Below are positions 34,033 to 43,634 of a DNA stretch of 64,000 bases, piece after piece. A program made the translations under genes and the position numbers. Under the pieces are notes generated by a model. The model was not told where the DNA came from. It saw only the letters and a program-made list of their open reading frames with translations, and searched no databases. The DNA is taken from the NCBI GenBank assembly GCA_002382805.1, contig DGAD01000043.1:94778-158777 (forward strand), given 5' to 3'. The stretch's first letter is position 1, and each line of letters begins with the position of its first letter. The stretch comes from Clostridiales bacterium UBA4039. Lineage in GTDB: Bacteria; Bacillota; Clostridia; Lachnospirales; Vallitaleaceae.

Positions 34033-35460
34033 ATGAGTGGAAAAGGTATTTTAATTGAAAATGTGAAAAAAGCATATCATCATAATGTGGTTTTGAACAT
34101 TGAAAATGCTGTGTTTGACCTGGGCAATATTTATGGTGTCACAGGGACAAATGGTGTAGGCAAGACGACGTTGTTAAAAATCATCAACAAAACGATAGAG
34201 CCAGATGTTGGGCAGGTCACCCATGACTTGAGGGTAGAGATGGTGTGTCACGAAAATGGATTGTTTCAGGATATGACAGTATATGAGAACATGTATTTGA
34301 ATCGTGAGCCGAGACAATCTATTTTAGGACTAAAAAGAATCGATTGGAAGCAAGCCAAAAGAAAAACAGGAGAAATACTTCAAGCCTTTGGATTGGACAT
34401 CGATCCATTGGTTCATGTTCGGGAATTGAAAATGGCAACGCAAAAGCTGCTTGAAGTGGTTATTTCCCTCTCAAAAGAGCCGGATGTCCTTATTATTGAT
34501 GAACCTTTGACCTTGCTGGATTTGAATCAAGTGCAGTTTCTTAATACTATGGTCAAAAAATATATGACAGATGAACGGATAACGATTTACTCTTCGCATC
34601 GCTTGGATGAACTTTTTCAAGTAGTTGACCAGGTTGTTACAATGCGGGATGGTAAAATAGTTGCGATACAAGAGGCAGAGGAGACCATTCTAGAAGGAAT
34701 GTTGGAATTTGCAGAAAAGGATGTCCACAAGTATCCCAAGCGCCGCATTGCTTTTGGGGAAGAGATACTAAGCGTACGTGGACTGACGACAGACCATATT
34801 CACAGGATTGATTTTGAGCTTAGAAAAGGTGAGATGCTTGGAATTGTGGGACTTCGTGGTGCATATAAGTCGTCAATTGGAAAAGCCCTTTTTGGTGTCA
34901 TTGATTTTGAAGGGCATATAAAAGTGGGAGGATCGGAGAAAAGGATTCGTACGACGACCCATGCCGTTGAGGCGGGGATTTGTTACCTTGGAAGTGCCAA
35001 TGAAGGCATGTTCATTGATGATTCAGTTATGGATAATATTGTCTCGGCCAATGTACCTCGTGTACGTAAGTTGAGTCGAAGTGCCAAACAATTAATTTCT
35101 AAGTACTATCTTGAATTGTTAAACGTCTCCAATGCAGGGGTCGATTATCTTATGGAAAACATGAGTGCAGGTAATAAGCAAAAAATCTTGCTGGCAAAGT
35201 GGTTTTTCAGTAAGTCACGCGTCTTTATTTTTAATAAGCCGACGGCCAATGTGGACAATTCTTCTAAAGTAGATATATATAATATTTTTACTGACTTGGC
35301 TGAGACAGGGGCGGGAATTATATTAATTAGTAATGATCTTGAAGAAATCGCAGGTCTTTGTGACCGAGTCTTAGTTATCGAAGCCGGAAAAATCAAGCAA
35401 GAAATCCATCGCAAAGATTTATCCGTACATAATCTTGTTAAAGCGTTACAAGATTGGTAA
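34033..35460 (+). CDS. CUT2 ABC ATPase with a degenerate second nucleotide-binding domain
   Basis: A 475-residue double-ATPase. Domain 1 keeps Walker A (GTNGVGKTTL) and Walker B (VLIIDEPLTLLD), although its signature reads MATQKLLE. Domain 2 is degraded: the Walker A position reads GLRGAYKSS, the signature MSAGNKQKI lacks the second Gly, and Walker B reads VFIFNKPTANVD, replacing the catalytic Asp-Glu by Asn-Lys. Only one ATP site may be hydrolytic. It is the last gene of the operon and is followed by a terminator at 35488. Confidence 0.88.
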   Translation: MSGKGILIENVKKAYHHNVVLNIENAVFDLGNIYGVTGTNGVGKTTLLKIINKTIEPDVGQVTHDLRVEMVCHENGLFQDMTVYENMYLNREPRQSILGLKRIDWKQAKRKTGEILQAFGLDIDPLVHVRELKMATQKLLEVVISLSKEPDVLIIDEPLTLLDLNQVQFLNTMVKKYMTDERITIYSSHRLDELFQVVDQVVTMRDGKIVAIQEAEETILEGMLEFAEKDVHKYPKRRIAFGEEILSVRGLTTDHIHRIDFELRKGEMLGIVGLRGAYKSSIGKALFGVIDFEGHIKVGGSEKRIRTTTHAVEAGICYLGSANEGMFIDDSVMDNIVSANVPRVRKLSRSAKQLISKYYLELLNVSNAGVDYLMENMSAGNKQKILLAKWFFSKSRVFIFNKPTANVDNSSKVDIYNIFTDLAETGAGIILISNDLEEIAGLCDRVLVIEAGKIKQEIHRKDLSVHNLVKALQDW

Positions 35461-35487
35461 AAAATACATAATACGCATATTAATGAG

Positions 35488-35510
35488 AATAGCCTTAGGG
35501 CTATTTTTTT
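35488..35510 (+). terminator. Rho-independent terminator
   Basis: AATAGCC pairs with GGCTATT across a 4-base loop (35488-35505), followed by a run of T. It ends the 30.3-35.5 kb transporter operon. Confidence 0.9.
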
Positions 35511-35634
35511 TGTGTAATGGAAAAAATTACTTCCATCAACAACATATCCTCCTGATAATGTGATATAACTGAACAAAATCGACAAGAGAAGAACAATCAA
35601 TGAACTCAATCGAACATAAAAATGCATAAAAGTA

Positions 35635-35663
35635 TTGACAATGCCTTGGAAAAGTTGTAGGAT
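35635..35663 (+). promoter_or_regulatory. Promoter of the rhamnose-type ABC importer operon
   Basis: TTGACA (35635-35640), a 17-base spacer and TAGGAT (35658-35663), about 100 bases before the first gene. The leader between contains the inverted repeat at 35715. Confidence 0.75.
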
Positions 35664-35714
35664 GTAAACAGATGAAAGCAAACGAACACAATCATAACAA
35701 AGCGAACATTTCAT

Positions 35715-35731
35715 GTGAGCAAAGTGTTCAC
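35715..35731 (+). promoter_or_regulatory. Inverted repeat in the leader, possible operator
   Basis: GTGAGC and GTTCAC separated by AAAGT (35715-35731) form an imperfect 6+6 inverted repeat about 50 bases after the -10 box. No regulator can be assigned; the AraC protein at 58987 or DeoR at 48773 are the nearest candidates. Confidence 0.4.
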
Positions 35732-35761
35732 GCAAATACAGTGTAGGAGTTGGCAAGAGAT

Positions 35762-37258
35762 ATGGCGATTTTAGAGTTGAAAAACATTTCTAAAAACTTT
35801 GGTGGCGTGCAGGCACTACGCGGCGTCAACTTAGAGCTTAGACAAGGTGAGATTCACGGATTGATGGGGGAAAATGGTGCAGGAAAGTCTACAACGATTA
35901 AGGTAATCACCGGAGTGCACCAACCCAGCGAAGGCGAGATTTATCTAGATGGTAAAAAGGTGGTTGTTGAAGATCCCAAGATGGGAAGCGAACTAGGAAT
36001 TGCAGCAATTTATCAACATGTAACCGCTTTTCCCCACTTAAGTGTGACAGAGAACATCTTCATGGGAAGAGAGCGGATGAACAAGTTTAATATGTATGAC
36101 TGGAAAACCATGAATACAGAGGCGCAAAAATTATTGGATGACATCGGTGGTGATATTGACGCCAAAACGATGATGGGCGATTTAAGTGTAGCTAAGCAAC
36201 AGCTTGTTGAGATTGCAAAAGCCTTATCGGCGAATGCTCGAATTTTAATTATGGACGAGCCGACAGCATCTTTGACCAAGGTAGAATGTGAAGAGTTGTA
36301 CCGTATTGCTGAAAAGCTACGTGATGATGGTGTATCGATCATCTTGATTTCGCACAAGTTTGAAGATGTTTTTCGCTTGGCTAATCGTGTGACGGTCTAT
36401 CGAGATTCACAATATATCGGATGCTGGGATATCGATAAGATATCGCAATCGGAGTTGATCAAAGCTATGGTGGGACGTGAGTTGACACAGATGTATCCCC
36501 CAAAGGCGGCTAAGATTGGAGAGGAAGCCTTTCGCGTGGCGAATCTATCTAAGATGGGATATTTTCGGGATATAAGTTTTGATGTTCGACGCGGAGAGAT
36601 AGTGGCGCTGACCGGACTTGTTGGAGCTGGGCGGACAGAAGTGTGCCAAAGCATTATCGGAGCCATGACACTTGATTCAGGTGAAATCTATGTGGAGAAT
36701 CAACGGGTGAAAAATCATAACCCCAATGAAGCCTACAAAAACGGAATCGGATATCTACCCGAAGACAGACATCTGCATGGCTTAATTTTGGATATGGACA
36801 TCATCAAAAATACGACCTTGGTAAACCTGGATATGTTTTCAAAGTTTGGTTGGATGGATGAAAAAGAGGAAGAGAAAAAAGTGATTGATATCGCTGAACG
36901 GATGGAGCTAAAGGCGGGAAGCCTATACGACAATCCTTCAACCCTATCCGGTGGAAATCAACAAAAAGTGGTTTTTGGAAAGCTGTTGGTCAATGATATC
37001 AAAATCTTGATTCTTGATGAACCGACCAAAGGGGTTGATGTCGGTGCCAAGTATGCTATCTATGAAGTAATGAATGAACTCGCGGCAAAAGGGTATGCCA
37101 TTATCATGGTATCTTCTGAGATGCCGGAAGTCTTAGGAATGGCAGATCGTGTTATTGTCATGCGAGAAGGAAGGGTATCGAGTATATTTGATAATATCAA
37201 CCTAGAGCAAGAACAAATCCTAGCGTCGGCGCTTCCGGATTACAATGCGGACAAATAA
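35762..37258 (+). CDS. CUT2 ABC ATPase, rhamnose-type importer
   Basis: A 498-residue double-ATPase. Domain 1 has GENGAGKSTT, LSVAKQQLVEIAKAL and ILIMDEPTASLT; domain 2 has GLVGAGRTEV, LSGGNQQKVVFGK and ILILDEPTKGVDVG, so both look active. I prefer ATG 35762; TTG 35750 abuts AGGAG directly. It is the first gene of an ATPase-permease-permease-receptor operon of the rhamnose/AI-2 class, and the nearest downstream sugar genes are rhamnose genes. Rhamnose as substrate is inferred. Confidence 0.9.
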   Translation: MAILELKNISKNFGGVQALRGVNLELRQGEIHGLMGENGAGKSTTIKVITGVHQPSEGEIYLDGKKVVVEDPKMGSELGIAAIYQHVTAFPHLSVTENIFMGRERMNKFNMYDWKTMNTEAQKLLDDIGGDIDAKTMMGDLSVAKQQLVEIAKALSANARILIMDEPTASLTKVECEELYRIAEKLRDDGVSIILISHKFEDVFRLANRVTVYRDSQYIGCWDIDKISQSELIKAMVGRELTQMYPPKAAKIGEEAFRVANLSKMGYFRDISFDVRRGEIVALTGLVGAGRTEVCQSIIGAMTLDSGEIYVENQRVKNHNPNEAYKNGIGYLPEDRHLHGLILDMDIIKNTTLVNLDMFSKFGWMDEKEEEKKVIDIAERMELKAGSLYDNPSTLSGGNQQKVVFGKLLVNDIKILILDEPTKGVDVGAKYAIYEVMNELAAKGYAIIMVSSEMPEVLGMADRVIVMREGRVSSIFDNINLEQEQILASALPDYNADK

Positions 37259-37273
37259 AACAGGAGATGAATT

Positions 37274-38305
37274 ATGACGAATAAAGCAGAATCAATCAAA
37301 ACAAATGCACATTTTTCAGCAAAAGATGTTGCAAAAAGTATTGTGAAAAACAGATCGTTCGGATTAATAATGGCATGTGTTGTTTTGTTAATCCTAGCGT
37401 CTCAATTAACACCCCAACTGCTTACGGCAAAAGCATTAAATGATATGTTAAAAAATAATGCCATAGCTGGTATCTTGGCCATAGGTATGTTGATGGTGCT
37501 TGTCACCCGTGGAATTGACTTGTCCATCGCAGCAACCATGGTGTTTAGCGGAACGGTTATTGCCATGATTAATGCCGACCACCCTGACGTCCCGATCTTT
37601 GCCCTTGTAATGCTAGCTGTAGTTATCGGAACGGTTATTGGGTTTTATAACGGGATCTTAATCAGTAAGCTAAAGTTACTGCCGATTATTGCAACCTTAA
37701 GTACGCTCTATGTGGTTCGAGGCTTAGCGTATGTAGTCAGTCAGTCGCGCTGGATTGTACCGGCTAACTTTTCTGATAGCTATAAGGCATTTGGCGTGGG
37801 AAGTGTCTTTGGCGTCAATAATTTGATTATCACCGCAGTCATCATGTTTTTCATTTTTTATGTTATCTTAACCCATTTAAAATTTGGACGACGTATCTTT
37901 GCAATCGGATCGAGTCCTGATTCGGCAAGGGTATCAGGGATTAATAGTGAAGGAGTTATTATTGCAGTCTATGCCATCATGGGAGCTATTGCCGGATTTG
38001 CAGGGTTTTTGTACACATCCAACTATGCGATTGCTCAAAGTACGATGGCTATGGGAATGGAGATGGACGTTATTGCCATCTGTATCCTAGGTGGTGTGAG
38101 TATCAGCGGTGGTACGGGGAAAATCTCGGGTATCATCATTTCCACCGTACTATTTGCCATTATCAGCTCATTCTTAAGTATGTTATCTGGATTAAGTATT
38201 TGGACAGACGCGATTAAAGGCGTGTTGATTATTGGAGCGGTTATCTTAAATATCTATACGTCACGCTCGGCAAAACAGCGGGCATTACGCGAAAGAAATA
38301 TATAA
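37274..38305 (+). CDS. CUT2 ABC permease, rhamnose-type importer (subunit 1)
   Basis: A 343-residue membrane protein with about nine helices and the TRGIDLSIAATMVFSG and CILGGVSISGGTGKISGIIIS motifs of BPD_transp_2 permeases. CAGGAGATG precedes ATG 37274. It begins 15 bases after the ATPase gene and should pair with the next permease, as in RhaP/RhaQ of rhizobial rhamnose importers. Confidence 0.9.
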   Translation: MTNKAESIKTNAHFSAKDVAKSIVKNRSFGLIMACVVLLILASQLTPQLLTAKALNDMLKNNAIAGILAIGMLMVLVTRGIDLSIAATMVFSGTVIAMINADHPDVPIFALVMLAVVIGTVIGFYNGILISKLKLLPIIATLSTLYVVRGLAYVVSQSRWIVPANFSDSYKAFGVGSVFGVNNLIITAVIMFFIFYVILTHLKFGRRIFAIGSSPDSARVSGINSEGVIIAVYAIMGAIAGFAGFLYTSNYAIAQSTMAMGMEMDVIAICILGGVSISGGTGKISGIIISTVLFAIISSFLSMLSGLSIWTDAIKGVLIIGAVILNIYTSRSAKQRALRERNI

Positions 38306-38317
38306 AGGGGTGCGAAT

Positions 38318-39313
38318 ATGACAACAGAGACAATAAAAAAAACATATCGATTCAGTGTTGAAAAAACCGATGGAAAATTCGAACTCAAAAAATTCTTGGT
38401 TCGATGGGAAATGATTCTAATTTACATATTTTTACTATTTAACCTATTAATGTATGTGTTAAATGGAGACGTGTTCACACGAAGTTACATGAGCATTATC
38501 CAAGCAGGAATGGACTTGTCCTTTATGGTCTTTCCTATGATATTTGTTCTCCTTTTGGGAGACATTGATGTCTCGGTAGGCTCGATTCTTGCCTTGTCAG
38601 CGATGACGCTTGGCCTGACCTATGAAGCGACAGGGAACACGGCGTTGGCCTTAACGGTCTGCTTGTTAACAGGAGCCGGAGCCGGATTTTTAAATGGCTT
38701 TATCATCACCAGGTTTAAGGAGATATCGGCGGTTATTGTTACAATAGCCGGGATGCTTTTTTACCGGGGTGTGGTTAAGATTGTGCTGGATGTACGCTCC
38801 TTAACGCTTTTCCCGGATTGGTTTGGTGATTTAGGTTATTCGAACTTTTTAGGTTTACCGATTTCTCTTTGGGTCTTTGCCGTTTTTGCCATTATTTTTG
38901 GATTGATTCTACATAAGACAGCCTATGGACGTCAACTCTATGCCATGGGGAAAAATTCAGAAGGTGCTTATTTTTCAGGGATTAAGGTAAGTAAGATTAA
39001 GCTCATCACCTTTACCTTGATGGGACTTATGGCAGCAGTGTCAGCGATTTTTTACCTAGGACGTTCACCGAGTGTCGTGGCTAATGTTGGCGAAGGCTAT
39101 GAACTTCGGGTTATTGCCATCTGTGTTCTAGGCGGCGTATCGACCAGTGGAGGAAAAGGAAAGATATTTGGCCCGATTATCGGCGTGTTCATCATGTCGT
39201 TCTTAGATAAATTGATGGGCTATAACGGTGTTCAACCGGCAGCAAGAGTTATGGCGGTAGGTATCCTACTTGTTGTTGCATTGCTGGCTGAAAAAATAAA
39301 TCACACAAATTAA
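38318..39313 (+). CDS. CUT2 ABC permease, rhamnose-type importer (subunit 2)
   Basis: A 331-residue membrane protein, about nine helices, with the LGDIDVSVGSILALSAM and CVLGGVSTSGGKGKIFGPIIG motifs. A long N-terminal cytoplasmic tail of about 35 residues precedes the first helix. AAAGGGGTG precedes ATG 38318. It is the second half of the channel for the operon's sugar. Confidence 0.9.
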   Translation: MTTETIKKTYRFSVEKTDGKFELKKFLVRWEMILIYIFLLFNLLMYVLNGDVFTRSYMSIIQAGMDLSFMVFPMIFVLLLGDIDVSVGSILALSAMTLGLTYEATGNTALALTVCLLTGAGAGFLNGFIITRFKEISAVIVTIAGMLFYRGVVKIVLDVRSLTLFPDWFGDLGYSNFLGLPISLWVFAVFAIIFGLILHKTAYGRQLYAMGKNSEGAYFSGIKVSKIKLITFTLMGLMAAVSAIFYLGRSPSVVANVGEGYELRVIAICVLGGVSTSGGKGKIFGPIIGVFIMSFLDKLMGYNGVQPAARVMAVGILLVVALLAEKINHTN

Positions 39314-39327
39314 ACGGAGGGAAAACT

Positions 39328-40560
39328 ATGAAAAAAGTATTAGCAATGACACTTATACTAGCGATGCTAGTAGCAATGGTTGGATGTGGATCCAACGACT
39401 CGGATTCATCAGATGCATCTTCAAGCAGTTCATCTTCAGAAGCGAGCACGGATAGTGGTTCGGATGCAGGCTCAAGTGATGCAGAAGCGACAGAAAATGA
39501 AGACCCAGAGACACATGTATTTATGTTTAAAAGTACAGGTAACCTATTTGGAGACTTGATGTATCAAGGATTTAAAGAAGCGGTTGAATCTACAGGTAAC
39601 CTTGCAGAGTACCAATCGCCAGCAGAGACAACAGCAGCGGCTCAAGTTGCCCTTGTTGAAGAACTTATCGCCAAAGGCGTATCCAGTATTACGATTTCAG
39701 CTAATGACGCTAACGCGTTCAATGCGATTTCAAAACTTGCTGAAAGTAATGGAGTAAAGTTATTAAGTTCAGACTCAGCCATCGATCCAAGTATCCGTGT
39801 TGGGCATACAATCCCTACAACTATAGATGGTGTTGGAACCCACTTAGTCTATGCAGCGATTATGATTTTAGCAGAAGAGTCTTATGAAAAAGACATGGAT
39901 ATGAAAGCAAAAGCAGAAGAAATCCTTGCAAACAATACTTTTGCAGATGACCCGGTTGTTATCGGTGTCTTATCAGCAACAACAACATCACCGGTTCAAA
40001 ACCAATGGATTGCTTCTATGGAAAAAGAATTGGCACGTCTTGATGCGGCTTATCCCGGCAACATCGCTGATGCCAACGAAGGTGCTGATGATTCCATGTT
40101 AGATATCAAATATGGTAATGATGACCCTCAAGATAGTGTAACTCAAGCCAATGCATTTATCTCAGAAGATAAAGTGGATATCATCGTATCGCCAACAACT
40201 GTAGGTATGTTTGCGGCAGGTCAACAACTTCAAGACGGTGAATCACGTATTAAGTTAACAGGTCTTGGTTTACCAAGTGAGATGGCAAACTTCATGCCTA
40301 ACGGACCGGAAGACGAATTTGACGCAGTGTGTCCATTCATGATGCTTTGGAACGTTATCGACTTAGGTGCAGTATCTGGTGCGGCAGCGGTTGCAGCAGT
40401 TGAAGGAACCTTTGACGGTTCTGTTGGCTCATCTTTTGAATATGATGGTAACACATATACAGCGATTGAAGATCCAGATAGTGACGGTTCTGTCATCGTT
40501 GTAGGTAATCCATTTGTCTTCTTCCAAGGTAATATGGAAGAATGGGGAAGTATCCTATAA
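39328..40560 (+). CDS. Rhamnose-type sugar-binding lipoprotein
   Basis: A 410-residue receptor with a lipoprotein signal (lipobox MVGCG near residue 20), then a Ser/Asp-rich linker of about 35 residues that probably spans the wall, then a type I binding fold (FMFKSTGNLFGDLMYQGFKEAV, SITISANDANAF, SPTTVGMFAAGQQL). Among CUT2 receptors it is closest in pattern to RhaS/LsrB-like proteins. GGAGGG precedes ATG 39328. It is the last gene of the operon and is followed by a strong terminator, typical for the most expressed subunit. Confidence 0.9.
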   Translation: MKKVLAMTLILAMLVAMVGCGSNDSDSSDASSSSSSSEASTDSGSDAGSSDAEATENEDPETHVFMFKSTGNLFGDLMYQGFKEAVESTGNLAEYQSPAETTAAAQVALVEELIAKGVSSITISANDANAFNAISKLAESNGVKLLSSDSAIDPSIRVGHTIPTTIDGVGTHLVYAAIMILAEESYEKDMDMKAKAEEILANNTFADDPVVIGVLSATTTSPVQNQWIASMEKELARLDAAYPGNIADANEGADDSMLDIKYGNDDPQDSVTQANAFISEDKVDIIVSPTTVGMFAAGQQLQDGESRIKLTGLGLPSEMANFMPNGPEDEFDAVCPFMMLWNVIDLGAVSGAAAVAAVEGTFDGSVGSSFEYDGNTYTAIEDPDSDGSVIVVGNPFVFFQGNMEEWGSIL

Positions 40561-40581
40561 AATAAAACTAGAACGAGACAT

Positions 40582-40622
40582 ATATCAAGCCCTTAGTGTT
40601 TACTAAGGGCTTGATATTTTTT
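40582..40622 (+). terminator. Strong rho-independent terminator
   Basis: A perfect 15-base stem (ATATCAAGCCCTTAG with CTAAGGGCTTGATAT) with a 6-base loop and a T run. It ends the sugar-importer operon and marks the left edge of the Rhs-type island. Confidence 0.95.
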
Positions 40623-40711
40623 GTGTTCTCTAGGACCTTTCCCGCCGCGAACAATATCTCTTTGAGATAACGCGACAGCGTCGCTTTGTTCTGGTAATCA
40701 GGAGTAAATAT

Positions 40712-41160
40712 GTGCGGATTGACCTATTTATTTAAAAATGAGACAATAAAGGCGGAGGATCGATTTTAATACATCAGAGTACTAAGATGTAGAAAGTGGT
40801 CATTGGGAGATAGGGGATGAGAAGTTATCTAAGTCAGCGCAGAAGAAAATCAAGCGTTTAACGGATGAATACTTTGGAACCAGTAATCAAGATAAGCGAA
40901 GTCGTATACAAAAGGAAGCCAATGCCATCCGGGAACGAGAGAAAGACAAGAAAAACTCGTCAAGAGATAATGGAGATTCCTTTAGCAAAAAAATCAATGA
41001 AAAAATCAAGAAAAGTACAAAGAAAGATTCAAAGAACAATAAATATATTAATGCAGAGACGTGGAAGCAAGTCAGCCGAGAAACATCAAGGCGAACAAGA
41101 GGAGAAGCGCAGTATGCTCAAAAAGCAGCAGTAAATGTAATTAGCTATATCGAAAAAGAA
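40712..41160 (+). pseudogene. Rhs core remnant and linker (copy 1), deleted
   Basis: Bases from 40712 read as the Rhs core (GLTYLFKNET...) but have lost most of it. Compared with copy 2 at 45.7-46.1 kb, the Rhs hyperconserved block (LYYLRASYYNPEIGRF to FVDPSG) is gone. The join lies at AGTGGTC, which flanks the missing block on both sides in copy 2. From 40786 the frame is open and runs through into the M23 gene at 41161: DVESG joined to HWEIGDEKL, then a Lys/Glu-rich linker. There is no start codon with a ribosome site. It is the typical look of an orphan Rhs C-terminal module left by recombination. Confidence 0.75.
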
Positions 41161-42237
41161 GTGGGGCTTGTTGGAGATTATCAGGCTGACATCGAAAAAC
41201 ATACAGTCCGGTTCCGAGGGAGCTATTTGAATGTTTTAAAAACAACGAATGGAATAATTGACAGTATATTTGGAACGGATAAGAAAGAGCCACGCCTCCA
41301 AATAAAAGAAATTAAAATCCCTTTAGTGTCAATGCATTTAGAAGGAGAGATAAAAGGAAGAAGTGAAATATATCATAGTATTTTTGATTCAATTATTGAG
41401 GGTACGAATGCTTATGATTTTGGCTACGTATCAAATAAGGTGACTGTATATGATTCTGTATCGAGTAATGGGACTGGTATAGGTACGGGTAATAGGTACG
41501 TAAATGATGAATATTTTAGAATTTACAGTATTGAAAATGGATATGCAAAGATAGGATATTTTAGCTACGGCCAAAACGGGTCTAGTACAGGGAAAGATGG
41601 GTATATCTCAGTTGATTCGATATCAAGCTATAGCCAGATGTATGATGTGGTTACCGTAAACCATAGGGGAGACGCTTCAAGACAAGTAGAAGTCGAACTT
41701 GTAATACTAAATGAAGAAGCTCAAGGAGTTCATTCGTATAATGACCCATTCAAGTACTTTTCTCCTGGTGCGGGAAGAGCGGCAAATGAAAATGTTGATT
41801 TATTAATGGAAGCTGGACGTAAAATATATGGTCACGATGATTTTATTATATCTGCATTTTATGGGGAACTCTATTCTCAGGGGTTACATGAAGGTACTGA
41901 TTTTGTTGGTACTACAGAAAAAGTCAAAAATGGTGCTCCAATGTATCCATTTGGAAATGGAAATGTTGTTAAAAGTAGTAGTAGAGGTGTAAATCAATTT
42001 GTGGTAGATTATGATGGGATTTATGGGATATATCAGCATAGTTCTAATATACCTTCGTTTGGAAGTGGTACATCGAATGATAAAGTTCTTGCTAAGCAGA
42101 GTTCAATTGGTGCAGGTAATCAGATTCATCTGCACCTTGAGATTACTAATGTTTTAGGTGATTATTATATGAAAAATAAGGACTTAATACAAGAGCAACC
42201 ACTTCCATATGATTTATACAGAGATTTGATAAAATAG
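41161..42237 (+). CDS. Orphan Rhs C-terminal module: M23 peptidase toxin candidate
   Basis: The frame (358 codons from the nominal GTG; truly open from 40786) has a shared pretoxin segment ending IFDSIIEGT, an SH3-like region (YGYVSNKVTVYDS type), then an M23 zinc endopeptidase domain. M23 ligands are seen in LHEGTDFVG (H and D) and IHLHLEI (HxH). M23 enzymes cut peptidoglycan cross-links. As an Rhs C-terminus it would be delivered to neighbours and attack their walls. No ribosome site precedes the GTG, so expression may need recombination onto an intact Rhs gene. A lipoprotein gene follows after 9 bases. Confidence 0.75.
   Translation: MGLVGDYQADIEKHTVRFRGSYLNVLKTTNGIIDSIFGTDKKEPRLQIKEIKIPLVSMHLEGEIKGRSEIYHSIFDSIIEGTNAYDFGYVSNKVTVYDSVSSNGTGIGTGNRYVNDEYFRIYSIENGYAKIGYFSYGQNGSSTGKDGYISVDSISSYSQMYDVVTVNHRGDASRQVEVELVILNEEAQGVHSYNDPFKYFSPGAGRAANENVDLLMEAGRKIYGHDDFIISAFYGELYSQGLHEGTDFVGTTEKVKNGAPMYPFGNGNVVKSSSRGVNQFVVDYDGIYGIYQHSSNIPSFGSGTSNDKVLAKQSSIGAGNQIHLHLEITNVLGDYYMKNKDLIQEQPLPYDLYRDLIK
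41213..41406 (+). repeat. Pretoxin homology block, copy A
   Basis: This 194-base block is almost identical (about three differences by eye) to 46389-46582. Both encode the segment ending HLEGEIKGRSEIYHSIFDSIIEGT. Similarity stops sharply at GGTACG (41401-41406), after which the toxin domains are unrelated. It is the recombination seam for swapping C-terminal modules. Confidence 0.85.
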
Positions 42238-42246
42238 GAGGAGTAT

Positions 42247-43443
42247 ATGAGATATATTATTGGATTAGTTGTAGTTATTATATTAGGTTCATGTGCTTTG
42301 GAATCTGAAAATAAGATAATAGAAGAAAAAGTAGTGGAAGAGCAGGGGAATGAACTAGATAATAAAAACTCTGATTTTAATCTTAGTAATGTAAAGGACG
42401 ACTTGAAGGATGGTATAGGTCTGCAAGAGAATAAGCTAGATACATTGATTTTTTCGGGTTCTTTAATTGGCGCAGTATATGATGGTGAGTTTATTACTAG
42501 AGAAGATGTTACGGATGAGGTGAAAGAGAGTTTGCAGAACCAAGAATACGTGAAGGTTCTTTCGCAAGAAAATTATTCACTGGATATAAAAGAAGAAGCT
42601 GTTTCAGGAATATTGAATTTAGATAATGACAGATTGGTATCAGTCAAGGAAGTAGATAACGATATCGAAATGCCCTTAGGTTATGGAAATTTATTTGTTT
42701 CAAAGGAAAGCATTCAAAAAGAATACCTATTGAAGCAAGAGGACGCTCCTTCATCGACATATGAAATATTAAGGGAAATATTAGATGGCAAGGGCTTTGT
42801 AAATACACCAGTTGTAATTTCTGAGTGTTTTAAAGCTAATGTTCTAGGTGACCAAGCTAATGAGTATATCATTCGAGCAACGAATGTAAATGAGTATAGG
42901 GTCGATGACAAATATTTTAAATCACTCGAAAGTATGAAGGTTGGTCAAATGGATGATTATTATGGTGTAGGAGTTTATAATATTATTATAGTTATCTCAG
43001 GTGATTCAAAATATGTTTTGAGTGAGAGTTATACAAAATTAGACAGTATATACTTCGAAGATTACTTCGAAGATTTTTATGAATTTCAAATGCAAAATAC
43101 AATGTTTGTATACGAAGATAATGTAAAAGGATATTTTTTTACTAAAAAGGGAAATGTTGAAGCAAGAATGTTTAATAGTGTCCAGATTTCAATTGAGGAT
43201 TCGTTTTATGATTCACTTTTCCAGTTTGGAAAGAGCTCAATAAGTTATATCATCGATTTAAATGACGATGGGAAAGTTGAAATTTTTATTATAACCCTTG
43301 ACAATCAAGAAAGCTACAAATATCAAATGTTTACAGAACAAAACGAAGAAATAGTAGAAGTGTATAGTGGATTTTATTGGACGGCAGAAGACTATTATGT
43401 TGATTATTTTGAAGAATTTAGAAACCAATATATTACTTGGTAA
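42247..43443 (+). CDS. Lipoprotein, candidate immunity protein for the M23 module
   Basis: A 398-residue exported protein: short signal peptide with lipobox ILGSC at about 12-16, then a Glu/Asn-rich linker and a mixed alpha/beta body with a late DLNDDGKVEIFI segment. No family recognised. AGGAGGAG precedes ATG 42247. It lies 9 bases after a peptidoglycan-peptidase toxin candidate. An immunity protein against a wall-acting toxin must sit outside the membrane, so a lipoprotein fits well. Immunity function is inferred from position and location only. Confidence 0.65.
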   Translation: MRYIIGLVVVIILGSCALESENKIIEEKVVEEQGNELDNKNSDFNLSNVKDDLKDGIGLQENKLDTLIFSGSLIGAVYDGEFITREDVTDEVKESLQNQEYVKVLSQENYSLDIKEEAVSGILNLDNDRLVSVKEVDNDIEMPLGYGNLFVSKESIQKEYLLKQEDAPSSTYEILREILDGKGFVNTPVVISECFKANVLGDQANEYIIRATNVNEYRVDDKYFKSLESMKVGQMDDYYGVGVYNIIIVISGDSKYVLSESYTKLDSIYFEDYFEDFYEFQMQNTMFVYEDNVKGYFFTKKGNVEARMFNSVQISIEDSFYDSLFQFGKSSISYIIDLNDDGKVEIFIITLDNQESYKYQMFTEQNEEIVEVYSGFYWTAEDYYVDYFEEFRNQYITW

Positions 43444-43565
43444 CTAAGTGTGTTTTGCATAAATTTTCCATAGGTTTCCACATTTAAATCGCTAAAGTTG
43501 GTGGAGAAACCACGTAAAAGATTTTAGTCTTTGTCATGAGAAGGTCTTTAAACATCTTATTTTAG
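43444..43565 (+). other. Intermodule spacer with inverted repeat
   Basis: GGTTTCCAC (43473-43481) pairs with GTGGAGAAACC (43501-43511) with one bulge, a stem with a 19-base loop but no T run. No gene seen. The spacer ends at GGGGACG (43565-43571), resembling the GGGTACG module seam of the other cassettes. Confidence 0.5.
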
Positions 43566-43634
43566 GGGACGGGTGAAACAGGAGATAAAAGTAATATTGG
43601 TTATGTATCTGATTTCAAGTCAAAGTACGGTGAT

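Noticed and set aside
35635..35731. A CcpA-type cre site in the sugar-importer leader
   Set aside because: ATGAAAGCAAACGAACA lacks the central CG of the cre consensus at the right position.
40865..41134. 89-codon frame rich in Lys/Arg in the linker of Rhs copy 1
   Set aside because: The frame one base over is the natural continuation of the Rhs linker into the M23 module; the 89-codon frame has no ribosome site.
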